From Spirochaetia bacterium (GTDB lineage: Bacteria; Spirochaetota; Leptospiria; Leptospirales; Leptonemataceae): DNA of 7,254 bases. This document shows, one piece after another, positions 1-6,391 of the stretch. Position numbers and translations under genes: made by a program. The stretch spans positions 1-7,254 of the forward strand of contig JAOUOA010000127.1 of the NCBI GenBank assembly GCA_029880625.1, written 5' to 3'. A model generated the notes under the pieces. It saw only the letters and a list, made by a program, of their open reading frames with translations, was not told the origin of the DNA and searched no databases. Every line of letters begins with the position of its first letter. The first letter of the stretch is position 1.

Positions 1-1
1 T

Positions 2-25
2 GTCCTATCGTTAGGTCGATTGACC
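2..25. promoter_or_regulatory. Putative operator upstream of the FAD monooxygenase (overlapping dyads)
   Basis: Two overlapping inverted repeats can be read here. GTCCTA-tcgt-TAGGTC (2-17) pairs at five of six arm positions, and GGTC-gatt-GACC (14-25) has perfect 4-base arms. A TTTAAT hexamer at 35-40 could be the -10 of the gene that starts at 60, which would put the dyads over the -35 region. Short overlapping dyads like this are common for TetR-type repressors, and flavin monooxygenase genes often sit next to a tetR gene, but any such gene would lie left of the window. The first eight bases (TGTCCTAT) also occur at 6654-6661 in front of the second YceI gene. Arms this short can arise by chance, so the call is tentative. 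Confidence 0.3.
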
Positions 26-59
26 AATTTTCAGTTTAATTTATCTGCTGGAGGTTATT

Positions 60-1199
60 ATGAAGGTATCCATTGTTGGTGGAGGAATTGGCGGACTTAC
101 TGCTGCCCTTTCTCTTCAAAAAAAAGGAATCAATGTAAACTTATTTGAAGCATCTGACACCTTGCGGGCTGCCGGATCCGGCATCTGGATGTCTTCCAAT
201 GCCGTTAAAGTCATGGAGTATCTGGGATTTGCGCCTGCCTTTCAAAAAACAGGAATTGAAATGAAAACAGTTTCTGTAGAAGATGAAAACGGCCGGATTC
301 TTTCCAAAATTTCCATGGATGCGGTTAAAAAGAAGCACCGCTATGCCATCCATTCTGTAAAACGTCAGTCGCTGCACAACTTGCTGTCCTCTCAGATTGA
401 TTCCAGCCGCATCCATACAGGAAAAAAGCTGACCGGACTTTCGCAAAACGATGAAACCGTAAATCTTTCCTTCAGCGACGGAAGCAGCGACCAATGCAGC
501 ATTCTGATCGGCGCCGATGGAATCCGTTCTGCTGTAAGAGAATCCGTTTATCCCGGCGTTCCGCTCCGGTATTCCGGCCAGAGCTGCTGGTACGGTCTTT
601 CCGAAACAAAGCTTCCTGAAAACAGAAGGCAGCAGACAACGGAAATCTGGATGGGTAAGCTTCGATTCGGATTTACAGAAGTTGATAACGGACAGGTTTA
701 TTTTTTTGCCGTTGAAACATCGCCTGCAGAAAATCATTTTCACGGCGACAGAACATCGCATCTGCTCGGCTTATTTCAAAATGCACCAAAAATCGTGCGC
801 GAGATTCTTTCAGGAGCAAAAAGCGAAAATATAATAAAAAACGATCTGAATGACCTCAAGCCTTTTATTCCCCTGGTCCACGGCAGAGTTGTGCTGATCG
901 GCGATGCAGGCCATGCAACAACGCCCAATCTCGGACAGGGCGCAGCACAGGCAATGGAAGACGGCGTCCTCCTTGCAGAACTGCTTTCAAAAAAAGATCC
1001 TCAGACTGCTTTAAATCATTTTGAGACAATGCGAAAAAAAAGAATCATGCATATTGTAAACACCTCCTGGCGTATGGGACAGATCGCACATGAAGAAAAC
1101 CCGTTAATGAAAAATATATTCCGAGGAATTTTTCGCATGACGCCGGATTTTATCAATATAAAAATGATGGACAGAGTTCTCACTCCTGTGTTTCCTTGA
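60..1199 (+). CDS. FAD-dependent monooxygenase (class A, UbiH/PHBH-like fold)
   Basis: This 379-residue protein is a complete single-component flavoprotein hydroxylase. Members use NAD(P)H and O2 to hydroxylate aromatic or quinone-like substrates. All family landmarks are visible: the N-terminal GxGxxG Rossmann motif (residues 7-12) with the ribose-binding acidic residue E30, the conserved Arg of the flavin site (R102), the DG motif GADGIRSAVR (151-160), and the GD motif beginning LIGDAGHA (279-286) followed by the PNLGQGA loop (289-295). There is no signal peptide, so it is cytoplasmic, possibly associated with the membrane through its substrate. The start is supported by GGAGG at 50-54, five bases before the ATG. 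Length is normal for the family. The HD-domain gene follows 65 bp later on the same strand and may be co-transcribed. Substrate cannot be told from sequence; urate-, salicylate- or antibiotic-modifying (TetX-like) relatives share the same motifs. Confidence 0.9.
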   Translation: MKVSIVGGGIGGLTAALSLQKKGINVNLFEASDTLRAAGSGIWMSSNAVKVMEYLGFAPAFQKTGIEMKTVSVEDENGRILSKISMDAVKKKHRYAIHSVKRQSLHNLLSSQIDSSRIHTGKKLTGLSQNDETVNLSFSDGSSDQCSILIGADGIRSAVRESVYPGVPLRYSGQSCWYGLSETKLPENRRQQTTEIWMGKLRFGFTEVDNGQVYFFAVETSPAENHFHGDRTSHLLGLFQNAPKIVREILSGAKSENIIKNDLNDLKPFIPLVHGRVVLIGDAGHATTPNLGQGAAQAMEDGVLLAELLSKKDPQTALNHFETMRKKRIMHIVNTSWRMGQIAHEENPLMKNIFRGIFRMTPDFINIKMMDRVLTPVFP

Positions 1200-1264
1200 T
1201 TTGAATTCATTTTGTTTCTATACATAATGATCAAAAAACAACCGGCTGCATTATTTTAATAACT

Positions 1265-1795
1265 GTGATAATCAATAACTACAAATCTGCAGATAAAATC
1301 CTGGATCATTACAAATCTTTTACAGGACGCGATTTTAACGCATACAGAAATCATGTATACCGTGTGGTGAACTTCTGCTTTCTTGTTGATCCGGAACTGA
1401 CAGAAAAACATCTTGAAATTCTTTTTACAGCTGCCTGCTTCCATGACCTGGGAATCTGGGCGAACGATACGCTGGATTACTTAAAGCCTTCGGAAGATCT
1501 TGCAGAAAAATGGATTGCAGAAAATCAAACCGGCCTGACTTCAAAACAGGTCCGAAGCATCATCAGTTTTCATCATAAAATCACAGAACATTCAGATTCG
1601 CTCGTCGAGCTTTTCCGAAAAGCAGACTGGATGGACGTAACCTGGGGATTTAGAAATTTCAAAATTTCCCGAAAGCAGATTCTCTCCCTTTATAAAACAT
1701 TCCCCGACGCCGGATTTCATTTCCGGCTTATCCAGCTTTCTTTCAGGGAATTTTTCCGGCATCCCCTTCGCCCGGTTCCCATATTTAAATGGTAA
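1265..1795 (+). CDS. HD-domain protein, putative metal-dependent phosphohydrolase
   Basis: This is a 176-residue soluble protein with the HD superfamily metal-binding pattern: H30, the H60-D61 doublet in ACFHDLG, a following HH at 103-104, and D121 in ADWMD. HD proteins usually hydrolyse phosphomonoesters or phosphodiesters of nucleotides, but the substrate here is unknown. The chosen start is GTG at 1265. The frame is closed by a TGA at 1202, it contains no ATG or TTG before the GTG, and the first internal Met is far inside the HD domain. No Shine-Dalgarno sequence precedes the GTG, so translation may rely on coupling to the monooxygenase 65 bp upstream. The 3' end converges with the marR gene, with only 10 bp between the stop codons. 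The C-terminal part (about 125-176) is aromatic and basic and I do not recognise it. Confidence 0.75.
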   Translation: MIINNYKSADKILDHYKSFTGRDFNAYRNHVYRVVNFCFLVDPELTEKHLEILFTAACFHDLGIWANDTLDYLKPSEDLAEKWIAENQTGLTSKQVRSIISFHHKITEHSDSLVELFRKADWMDVTWGFRNFKISRKQILSLYKTFPDAGFHFRLIQLSFREFFRHPLRPVPIFKW

Positions 1796-1805
1796 ATGAA
1801 TTCTT

Positions 1806-2234
1806 TCACAGATCGCCGAAGATTGTCCGCAAATCTTTAAGAATTTTAAGAAGTTCATTTCGCCTGCCGGATGGAAACTCTTTCAATAGATGATTGAAGT
1901 GGCCGACAAGCTTTTCCGGCAGAACTTTTTTTAAAGAATCTCCTTTTTTTGTAAGACCTACAATTTTCGTCCGCCTGTCAGCTGCGGATGCTTCCATTTT
2001 TACAAGATTGTTTTTTGCCATTTTTGAAATGATACGGGAAGTGGCCGGTGCATCCTGAAGCGTGATCTTCATAATCTCAGATTGAGATAGAGACTTCTTT
2101 TGCCATAACGCGGCAAGAATCTGCCATTGCTCGGGAGAAAGATGATAATCTCGAAAACAGCGTATCAATTCCCTTCTGAAAAGAAGCGCCACGCGGTTGA
2201 TATTAAATCCAAGCTGATCATCCAGATTGAACAT
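1806..2234 (-). CDS. MarR-family transcriptional regulator
   Basis: This 142-residue winged helix-turn-helix protein has a dimerisation helix at the N terminus, the DNA-binding helices at about 47-78, and the classic MarR wing (D86, R87, R88, then GLTKKG at 93-98). MarR proteins are dimeric repressors, or sometimes activators, released by small phenolic or lipophilic ligands or by cysteine oxidation. I chose the ATG at 2234, giving MFNLDDQLGF, a normal MarR beginning. A TTG at 2246 would add four residues and has no better ribosome binding site. The only cysteine is C26. The OhrR peroxide-sensing Cys aligns instead with G9 in DDQLGF, so an OhrR-type sensor is unlikely. The gene is divergent from the yceI-membrane protein operon. 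TTG-N6-CAA dyads in the shared 140-bp gap suggest that it controls itself and that operon. Confidence 0.88.
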   Translation of the reverse strand: MFNLDDQLGFNINRVALLFRRELIRCFRDYHLSPEQWQILAALWQKKSLSQSEIMKITLQDAPATSRIISKMAKNNLVKMEASAADRRTKIVGLTKKGDSLKKVLPEKLVGHFNHLLKEFPSGRRNELLKILKDLRTIFGDL

Positions 2235-2298
2235 AAAAAGAACCAAAAACCCGCACTCTTCTCGGTCAAACGGAATTTTGCTGCTGTTGAAAAATTAT

Positions 2299-2310
2299 TT
2301 GTTATAGCAA
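2299..2310 (-). promoter_or_regulatory. Candidate MarR operator overlapping an extended -10 of marR
   Basis: TTGTTATAGCAA is an imperfect dyad (10 of 12 positions symmetric) with the TTG-N6-CAA layout common in MarR operators. On the minus strand the same bases read TGC-TATAAC (2309-2301), an extended -10 promoter element for marR with one mismatch to TATAAT; no convincing -35 is seen. Transcription would begin near 2294, leaving a leader of about 60 bases. Overlap of operator and -10 would allow autorepression. Confidence 0.35.
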
Positions 2311-2319
2311 CCTTTTTTC

Positions 2320-2346
2320 TTGACAGGCTGGCAGAAGCCCGATACT
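2320..2346 (+). promoter_or_regulatory. Candidate sigma70-type promoter of the yceI-membrane protein operon
   Basis: A perfect -35 hexamer, TTGACA (2320-2325), is followed after 15 bp by GATACT (2341-2346), which matches TATAAT at four of six positions. The short spacer predicts a weak promoter or one that needs help. Transcription would start near 2353, about 20 bases before the ribosome binding site of the gene at 2375. Confidence 0.4.
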
Positions 2347-2358
2347 TGTCATGACAAG
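2345..2358. promoter_or_regulatory. Perfect 14-bp palindrome, candidate MarR operator
   Basis: CTTGTCATGACAAG is a perfect palindrome lying over the end of the candidate -10 and the predicted start of transcription of the yceI operon, an ideal place for a repressor. Its core, TTGTCATGACAA, has the same TTG-N6-CAA form as the dyad at 2299-2310 and matches it at 9 of 12 positions. The adjacent divergent marR gene makes its product the obvious candidate binder. Confidence 0.5.
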
Positions 2359-2374
2359 CATTGGGAGGAAAATC

Positions 2375-2920
2375 ATGAGAAAGTTACTTATTTTTACAGC
2401 TCTTTTCAGCATAACAGGAATCTATGCAGAAACAATGCAGATTCCGGATAACTGCACCGCCTTTCAGACCAGCAAAAGCATGCTTTTTTCAGACATGGTG
2501 AAAGTGACTGGAATCAACTGCTCTCAGGAAATTCAGATAGAAGAAAAAAAGAACTACATTGTCCTGATTGTAAAGATTCCTGGAAAGAAATTTAAAACAG
2601 GAAATTCCCGGAGAAACGCTGCTGTGGGTGAAATTCTGGGCGATATGGTTTTTACGGCAGAACTGTCAAATTCTCTAATCAGGAAATTTTCAAAAATGCA
2701 GACCCTTAAGGGCAATCTTGTAATAAAAGGAAAATCATCGCCTGTTGCCTTTACGATTTCTTCAGAAGGCCGATTTATTGCAGGGACAGCCTCATCTTCT
2801 CTGAAAGATCTCGGCATTGCGCCTCCTGTTGTGGGTCCTTTGGGTGCAATTGCAAAAACTCATGATCAAGTAACGCTTGGATTTAAAGTGGATCGTAAAT
2901 TTATATTAACAGGAGAATAA
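2375..2920 (+). CDS. Secreted YceI-like protein (first copy)
   Basis: This 181-residue protein has a signal peptide (MRKLLIFTALFSITGIYA, cleavage near residue 18) and then a YceI-like beta-barrel domain. Family landmarks are the TGNSRRN segment (75-81) corresponding to the sGNxxRD motif, a KGNLVIKGKSSPV strand pair (112-124), and the LKDLGIAPP segment (143-151) near the C terminus. YceI proteins are periplasmic lipocalin-like barrels, and characterised members bind polyisoprenoid-type lipids. Conservation is weaker than in the second copy at 6718, and Asn replaces the Asp of the RD motif. C27 and C49 in the mature part could form a disulphide. The start is set by GGGAGG (2363-2368), six bases before the ATG; an upstream in-frame ATG at 2351 lies within the palindrome and is unlikely. 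The membrane protein gene follows after 3 bp, so the two are surely co-transcribed. Confidence 0.8.
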   Translation: MRKLLIFTALFSITGIYAETMQIPDNCTAFQTSKSMLFSDMVKVTGINCSQEIQIEEKKNYIVLIVKIPGKKFKTGNSRRNAAVGEILGDMVFTAELSNSLIRKFSKMQTLKGNLVIKGKSSPVAFTISSEGRFIAGTASSSLKDLGIAPPVVGPLGAIAKTHDQVTLGFKVDRKFILTGE

Positions 2921-2923
2921 ATC

Positions 2924-3391
2924 ATGATACAAATTTTCAGACTGATAAAGGTCATTCATCTTCTGTCGCTTGTTTCTTTCCTTGGAAGCATCCTCACTTT
3001 TATTTTTATTTCTACGATGATAGATGATGCGCCCATGAGCGAAGTTCATGCAGGAAGAAAATTCATCGCAGAGGGGACAGCCGGACTGACCATGCCGGCA
3101 CTGTGGGCGATGATTCTGACAGGACTCATATCCGGTTATAAGAAATTCGGATTTCGCAGCAGATTTTTTCAAATTAAAGCGGGCGCAGCAGCTCTTCTGC
3201 TGATCAATGCCTATCTTTTTATTATCCCTTCAGTAAATGAAGCAACAGAAATTGCACTGCGTTCTGCTGACATTCTGCCTGTTGAATATTCAGCAGCTTA
3301 TATGAAAGAATCTCTATTCGGAGCGGCAAATGTGATCCTCACTATAACGACGATAATGATCGCCGTATGGAAAAATGATCAAGTGCAGTAG
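2924..3391 (+). CDS. Small four-helix membrane protein, DUF2269/CopD-like
   Basis: This 155-residue integral inner-membrane protein has four predicted helices, at about 8-31, 54-71, 83-102 and 131-149. The first helix carries IHLLSLVSFLGS (11-22), resembling the H-x6-8-G start of the DUF2269 and CopD-like families; P58, W61 and TG (66-67) in helix two also fit. Its partner is clearly the upstream YceI gene: the ATG lies 3 bp after that stop, with AGGAG (2911-2915) inside the end of the yceI frame. In enterobacteria yceI is paired with a cytochrome b561 gene, and this protein occupies the same slot. Only two histidines are present (H12 and H42, the latter in a loop), so a classic two-haem b561 is unlikely. 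Function is unknown; a quinone- or lipid-linked membrane partner for YceI is inference. The family assignment is by eye only. Confidence 0.6.
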   Translation: MIQIFRLIKVIHLLSLVSFLGSILTFIFISTMIDDAPMSEVHAGRKFIAEGTAGLTMPALWAMILTGLISGYKKFGFRSRFFQIKAGAAALLLINAYLFIIPSVNEATEIALRSADILPVEYSAAYMKESLFGAANVILTITTIMIAVWKNDQVQ

Positions 3392-3486
3392 AATTTTTTT
3401 TAATATCAGACATCTTCATTCAATGATCTCCAAAAACGATAGAATGTCCATGTGGATTGAAGGGAATCAATGATAAACCTAAATAT
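3392..3486. other. Spacer between convergent operons, no convincing terminator
   Basis: This 95-bp gap separates the membrane protein gene (+) from the acyltransferase gene (-). A T8 run at 3394-3401 directly follows the membrane protein stop, but the nearest inverted repeat before it (TGATC 3357-3361 and GATCA 3377-3381) is short and too far away. ATTGA-agggaa-TCAAT at 3456-3471 is a weak AT-rich hairpin. Termination here may be Rho-dependent. Confidence 0.4.
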
Positions 3487-5544
3487 TTAATTAAACTCAT
3501 CAAGAAAAGAATGTAAATCTCTGGCGATTAATCCTGCTGCATAATCAGAAATATGATCGGTATAAGCATACATCAGTTTTCCGTTTTTATAAGCTGAGCA
3601 AGTTCCATTATCCATTTCGCAGAGTATTGGAGTTGGATCATAAACCCTGAAATACGATTTATCATGTTTTTTTTGCAGAGCAGCCAGCAAATCCAAGTAT
3701 TGTTTTGATAGTTCTCTTTGCCGGTCAAGAGTGATTACACAAATCGTTTCATTATTGAACAGATTAAGAATTTGATTAATAAATTTGATGCTGGTTCTTC
3801 TTTCAATGCAGTATTTTGGATCCGGTAGAGTGGGGTTATCCACCACAAACACAATTTTTTTTCCGCCGTTTTTTAATTTTAATATCATTTCGTTCAGTCC
3901 CTCAAATGCAGCTTGATAATATGGACTTGAGGGTAATTCTTCCAGGGAATTCATCTTTTTCAAATTGAAAAGCTGCCTGGTTGCCGTTACCAGCACTACT
4001 GTTTTTATGGATGGATTATTAATTACTGCATCAGATGCTAAATTTGTATAATGCGCTGATTTTTCATATATGTGATGACTGCTGATTACAGGTACAGTGG
4101 ACAGCAAGACTGTTGAATTTGTGCCTCCTAAATAAATCCATCTTTTTCCAGGGAGTGATTCACGAAACAAAGCTCCATTCAGAGAATTTGCCTTGCTGTC
4201 CCCAATTAAAGCATAAACGGCTTTCTCACGACTGTCCTTATTGCAGTCAGGGAGTCGATATTCATCAGCTTTATTTTTCATATCGCAGCCATGATTTGCA
4301 TAACCGCGGTTATATCCTTCAAATCCCAAAACCATTGCGTATAAATCGCTGAATTTTACAATATTTCGGTTGCTTTTCCCATCTTTATAATAGATATTCA
4401 TTCCGGCGAAAAAAAGAATCAGCATGAAAAAGGTCAGGCCTCCCGCTTTCAATCTGCCGTAAACAGTAGAGCGTAAATATTTTTCAACAAAATGATATGA
4501 CAGTGATGCAAGAATAAAACTGAGAATCAATAAATAAAAGCGCAATTCCAATGATAAAGTTTGCCCTTTTAAAATATGCAAAAAGGAAAATAAAGGCCAG
4601 TGCCATAGATAAAGAGGATAACTGATTAAACCTGTATAAACTGCAATACGGTTTGAGAGGATTATTTTATTAATCCATGCATTCTGTCCTGCAAAAATTA
4701 AAATAAAGGATCCAGCAACAGGCAATAGAGCCCAGAACCCAGGAAAAAGTGAATTCTCGCTTAAAGTAAAAATAGCGATGATGATTAAAATAAGCCCCAG
4801 AAAAGATAAAATATGATTCAACAGTGATTCATCTGCAGAAAAAAATTGAATCACTTTATTTTTAAGCAAATTAATTTTTTCAAAATGGTATAAATGAATA
4901 TATGCAAGAAAACTGCCTGAAGCAAGTTCCCAGCATCGAGTCAGAGGAGAATAAAATGCTTCGGAAACATCAATATAGATTATGTAAATGCTGAAAAGAA
5001 AAGACGCAAAAAAAACAAAAATTAAAAGATAATGTTTTTTAATATTATTTTTAGAAAATAACCATAGAAAAAAAGGCCAGAGAATATAAAACTGCTCCTC
5101 TATTCCAAGAGACCATAAGTGGAGAAGCGGTTTTGAATCTGAGGCATTGTCAAAATAACCGGATTCCTGCCATAAGATTATATTTTGAACAGATGCTGCA
5201 CTTGCAGCAATATGTTTGCCAAGTTGAGCATATTCATCTGCAAAAAGTGAAATCCATCCAAAAGTATAACATGCAAGCAAAACCAATATAAGGGAAGGAA
5301 AAATTCTCCTGACTCTTCTCATATAAAAATCAAGAAACGAAAAATTATTTTTTTCCAGATTCTTAAATATAATAGTTGAAATTAAATATCCCGAAATAAC
5401 AAAAAATATATCAACGCCGACAAATCCGCCGGGCAGCCATTCTGGAAAAGCATGAAAAATTAATACTGAAATTACAGCAACAGAACGTAGACCGTCAATA
5501 TCAGGTCGGTATTTAGGATGAAAAGATTCTGAAATTCGGTCCAT
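3487..5544 (-). CDS. Acyltransferase-3 with C-terminal SGNH domain (OafA/OatA-type)
   Basis: This 685-residue inner-membrane O-acyltransferase would move acetyl groups across the membrane onto a surface polysaccharide, lipopolysaccharide or peptidoglycan sugar. The N-terminal acyltransferase-3 domain (about 12-385, roughly ten membrane helices) has PDIDGLRSVAV (14-24), the catalytic H31 in LIFHAF, GGFVGVDIFFVISGYLI (39-55), the basic MRRVRRIFPS loop (75-84), and SLGIEEQFYILWP (145-157). The C-terminal periplasmic SGNH esterase-like domain (about 440-685) has GDSKA (448-452) with nucleophile S450, and TDH-S (662-666) supplying the catalytic Asp and His. Lys replaces the frequent His after GDS. 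Length is typical of fused OafA-type enzymes. The ATG at 5544 has no Shine-Dalgarno sequence and a very AT-rich leader. Hand-counted 60-base blocks run about 27-45% GC, against about 43-62% in flanking genes, which suggests separate ancestry. The acceptor is unknown; no polysaccharide genes are nearby. Confidence 0.92.
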   Translation of the reverse strand: MDRISESFHPKYRPDIDGLRSVAVISVLIFHAFPEWLPGGFVGVDIFFVISGYLISTIIFKNLEKNNFSFLDFYMRRVRRIFPSLILVLLACYTFGWISLFADEYAQLGKHIAASAASVQNIILWQESGYFDNASDSKPLLHLWSLGIEEQFYILWPFFLWLFSKNNIKKHYLLIFVFFASFLFSIYIIYIDVSEAFYSPLTRCWELASGSFLAYIHLYHFEKINLLKNKVIQFFSADESLLNHILSFLGLILIIIAIFTLSENSLFPGFWALLPVAGSFILIFAGQNAWINKIILSNRIAVYTGLISYPLYLWHWPLFSFLHILKGQTLSLELRFYLLILSFILASLSYHFVEKYLRSTVYGRLKAGGLTFFMLILFFAGMNIYYKDGKSNRNIVKFSDLYAMVLGFEGYNRGYANHGCDMKNKADEYRLPDCNKDSREKAVYALIGDSKANSLNGALFRESLPGKRWIYLGGTNSTVLLSTVPVISSHHIYEKSAHYTNLASDAVINNPSIKTVVLVTATRQLFNLKKMNSLEELPSSPYYQAAFEGLNEMILKLKNGGKKIVFVVDNPTLPDPKYCIERRTSIKFINQILNLFNNETICVITLDRQRELSKQYLDLLAALQKKHDKSYFRVYDPTPILCEMDNGTCSAYKNGKLMYAYTDHISDYAAGLIARDLHSFLDEFN

Positions 5545-5834
5545 ACAAATTTATTTTTATTATGTTGTTATTATATTATGCTATTATTTGGTCAATTAAA
5601 TTATACAAATGATATTCATTTTAAAATGGCTACAAGAATACCTCCTGCGATTATCAGGGAAGGAACTTACAGAAAATTTTGCAATTCAAACATAAACTCC
5701 TTAAAACAATAACATTTGATTCAAAAAGATTTCCCATGGTCTCAGATTTTGTATTTTTGCGTTCGTAAGGTTAGAGATTCCAGGACTCATAATTAACATT
5801 ATTTTGCGCCCGGATAAATTCAATGAATTGTAAT
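5545..5834. other. 290-bp AT-rich gap between peroxiredoxin and acyltransferase genes
   Basis: Both flanking genes run on the minus strand, so this holds the end of one transcript and the leader of the next. Two TATAAT hexamers read on the minus strand (5605-5600 and 5575-5570) could be -10 elements for the acyltransferase. A TTGACC (5595-5590) is only 14 bp from the second, so no well-spaced pair stands out. A Fur-like dyad lies at 5605-5623. AATTC-aat-GAATT (5817-5829) is a weak hairpin just past the peroxiredoxin stop. A 28-codon open frame on the plus strand (5626-5712) has no ribosome binding site and is not called. Confidence 0.5.
5605..5623. promoter_or_regulatory. Fur-box-like dyad upstream of the acyltransferase gene
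   Basis: AAATGA-tat-TCATTT (5607-5621) has perfect 6-base arms. Placed against the 19-base Fur consensus GATAATGATAATCATTATC, positions 5605-5623 match at 13 of 19, and the inner AATGATATTCATT differs from the consensus core at one base. It abuts a minus-strand TATAAT (5605-5600), so a bound protein would cover the spacer of that promoter. The local AT richness raises the chance of a coincidental match. Confidence 0.25.
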
Positions 5835-6371
5835 TTACATTTTTGATTTGATATAATTTAAAATCTCTGCAGGATTTCCGGAAGGGTCCACTCCTCTATA
5901 AACTTTTTCCACACGGATGTTTGGATTGATTAAAACACTGTCTCTTGCACAGAGTCCGGCAATCACGCGGATGCCGAACATCTCAGATGCTTTTTGATTT
6001 ACATCAGTTAACAGAGTTACCCTGATATCGTGTTTTTCTTTAAAATCTCGGTGGCTTTCAGGAGAGTCCATATTGATCCCGTAAATCTGCGCATTAACGG
6101 CTTTATATCCGCTCAAAAGTTCTGTAAAAGCTTTCGCCTGAGCCGTGCATCCTGGAGTATCGTCTTTTGGATAAAAATAAAGAACCGTCCATCTGCCTTT
6201 CCAGTCTGAAGTTTGAATCGTTTCTCCTGAATCTGCAGGGAAAGACATTTCTGGAACAACACTCCCTTCTTTTGCTGCAGCTTCGGGATTTTGAAAAAAG
6301 CTGCAGTGCAGAAAAGGGAAAATTAGTACCAATAGCGCTGCAGAAAATAAAAATATTTGTTTTGGAAACAT
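5835..6371 (-). CDS. Peroxiredoxin, PrxQ/BCP-type, probably lipoprotein-anchored
   Basis: This 178-residue thiol peroxidase reduces hydrogen peroxide and organic or lipid hydroperoxides. The AhpC/TSA-type thioredoxin fold starts at about residue 36. YFYPKDDTPGCT (65-76) contains the peroxidatic C75 with the conserved P and T. The resolving Cys of typical PrxQ, five residues on in CTxEAC, is replaced by K80 in CTAQAK. C141 in GLCARDS is the only other cysteine in the domain. A basic-hydrophobic leader (MFPKQIFLFSAALLVLIFPF) ends in FLHC with C23, which resembles a relaxed lipobox, so the mature protein is probably a membrane-anchored lipoprotein outside the cytoplasm. Total minus leader, about 155 residues, is the usual PrxQ size. 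No clear ribosome binding site precedes the ATG. A PerR-box-like sequence at 6392-6406 lies about 20 bases upstream of the start. Confidence 0.88.
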   Translation of the reverse strand: MFPKQIFLFSAALLVLIFPFLHCSFFQNPEAAAKEGSVVPEMSFPADSGETIQTSDWKGRWTVLYFYPKDDTPGCTAQAKAFTELLSGYKAVNAQIYGINMDSPESHRDFKEKHDIRVTLLTDVNQKASEMFGIRVIAGLCARDSVLINPNIRVEKVYRGVDPSGNPAEILNYIKSKM

Positions 6372-6391
6372 GATTCAATCTAAACAATAAT

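Noticed and set aside
141..761. Long open frame on the minus strand inside the monooxygenase gene (206 codons)
   Set aside because: The translation has no recognisable family and lies fully antisense to a gene with every flavin monooxygenase motif.
1709..1727. GCCGGA/TCCGGC hairpin as the marR terminator
   Set aside because: No T run follows on either strand, and it lies within the HD coding sequence.
3357..3401. TGATC/GATCA hairpin followed by T8 as an intrinsic terminator of the yceI operon
   Set aside because: The stem is only 5 bp with a 15-base loop and ends 12 bases before the T run, so it does not fit an intrinsic terminator.
4113..4352. 79-codon plus-strand frame inside the acyltransferase gene
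   Set aside because: Antisense to the SGNH domain region, with no ribosome binding site and no recognisable product.
5626..5712. 28-codon plus-strand frame in the acyltransferase-peroxiredoxin gap
   Set aside because: No ribosome binding site, no promoter, no recognisable sequence; expected by chance in AT-rich DNA.
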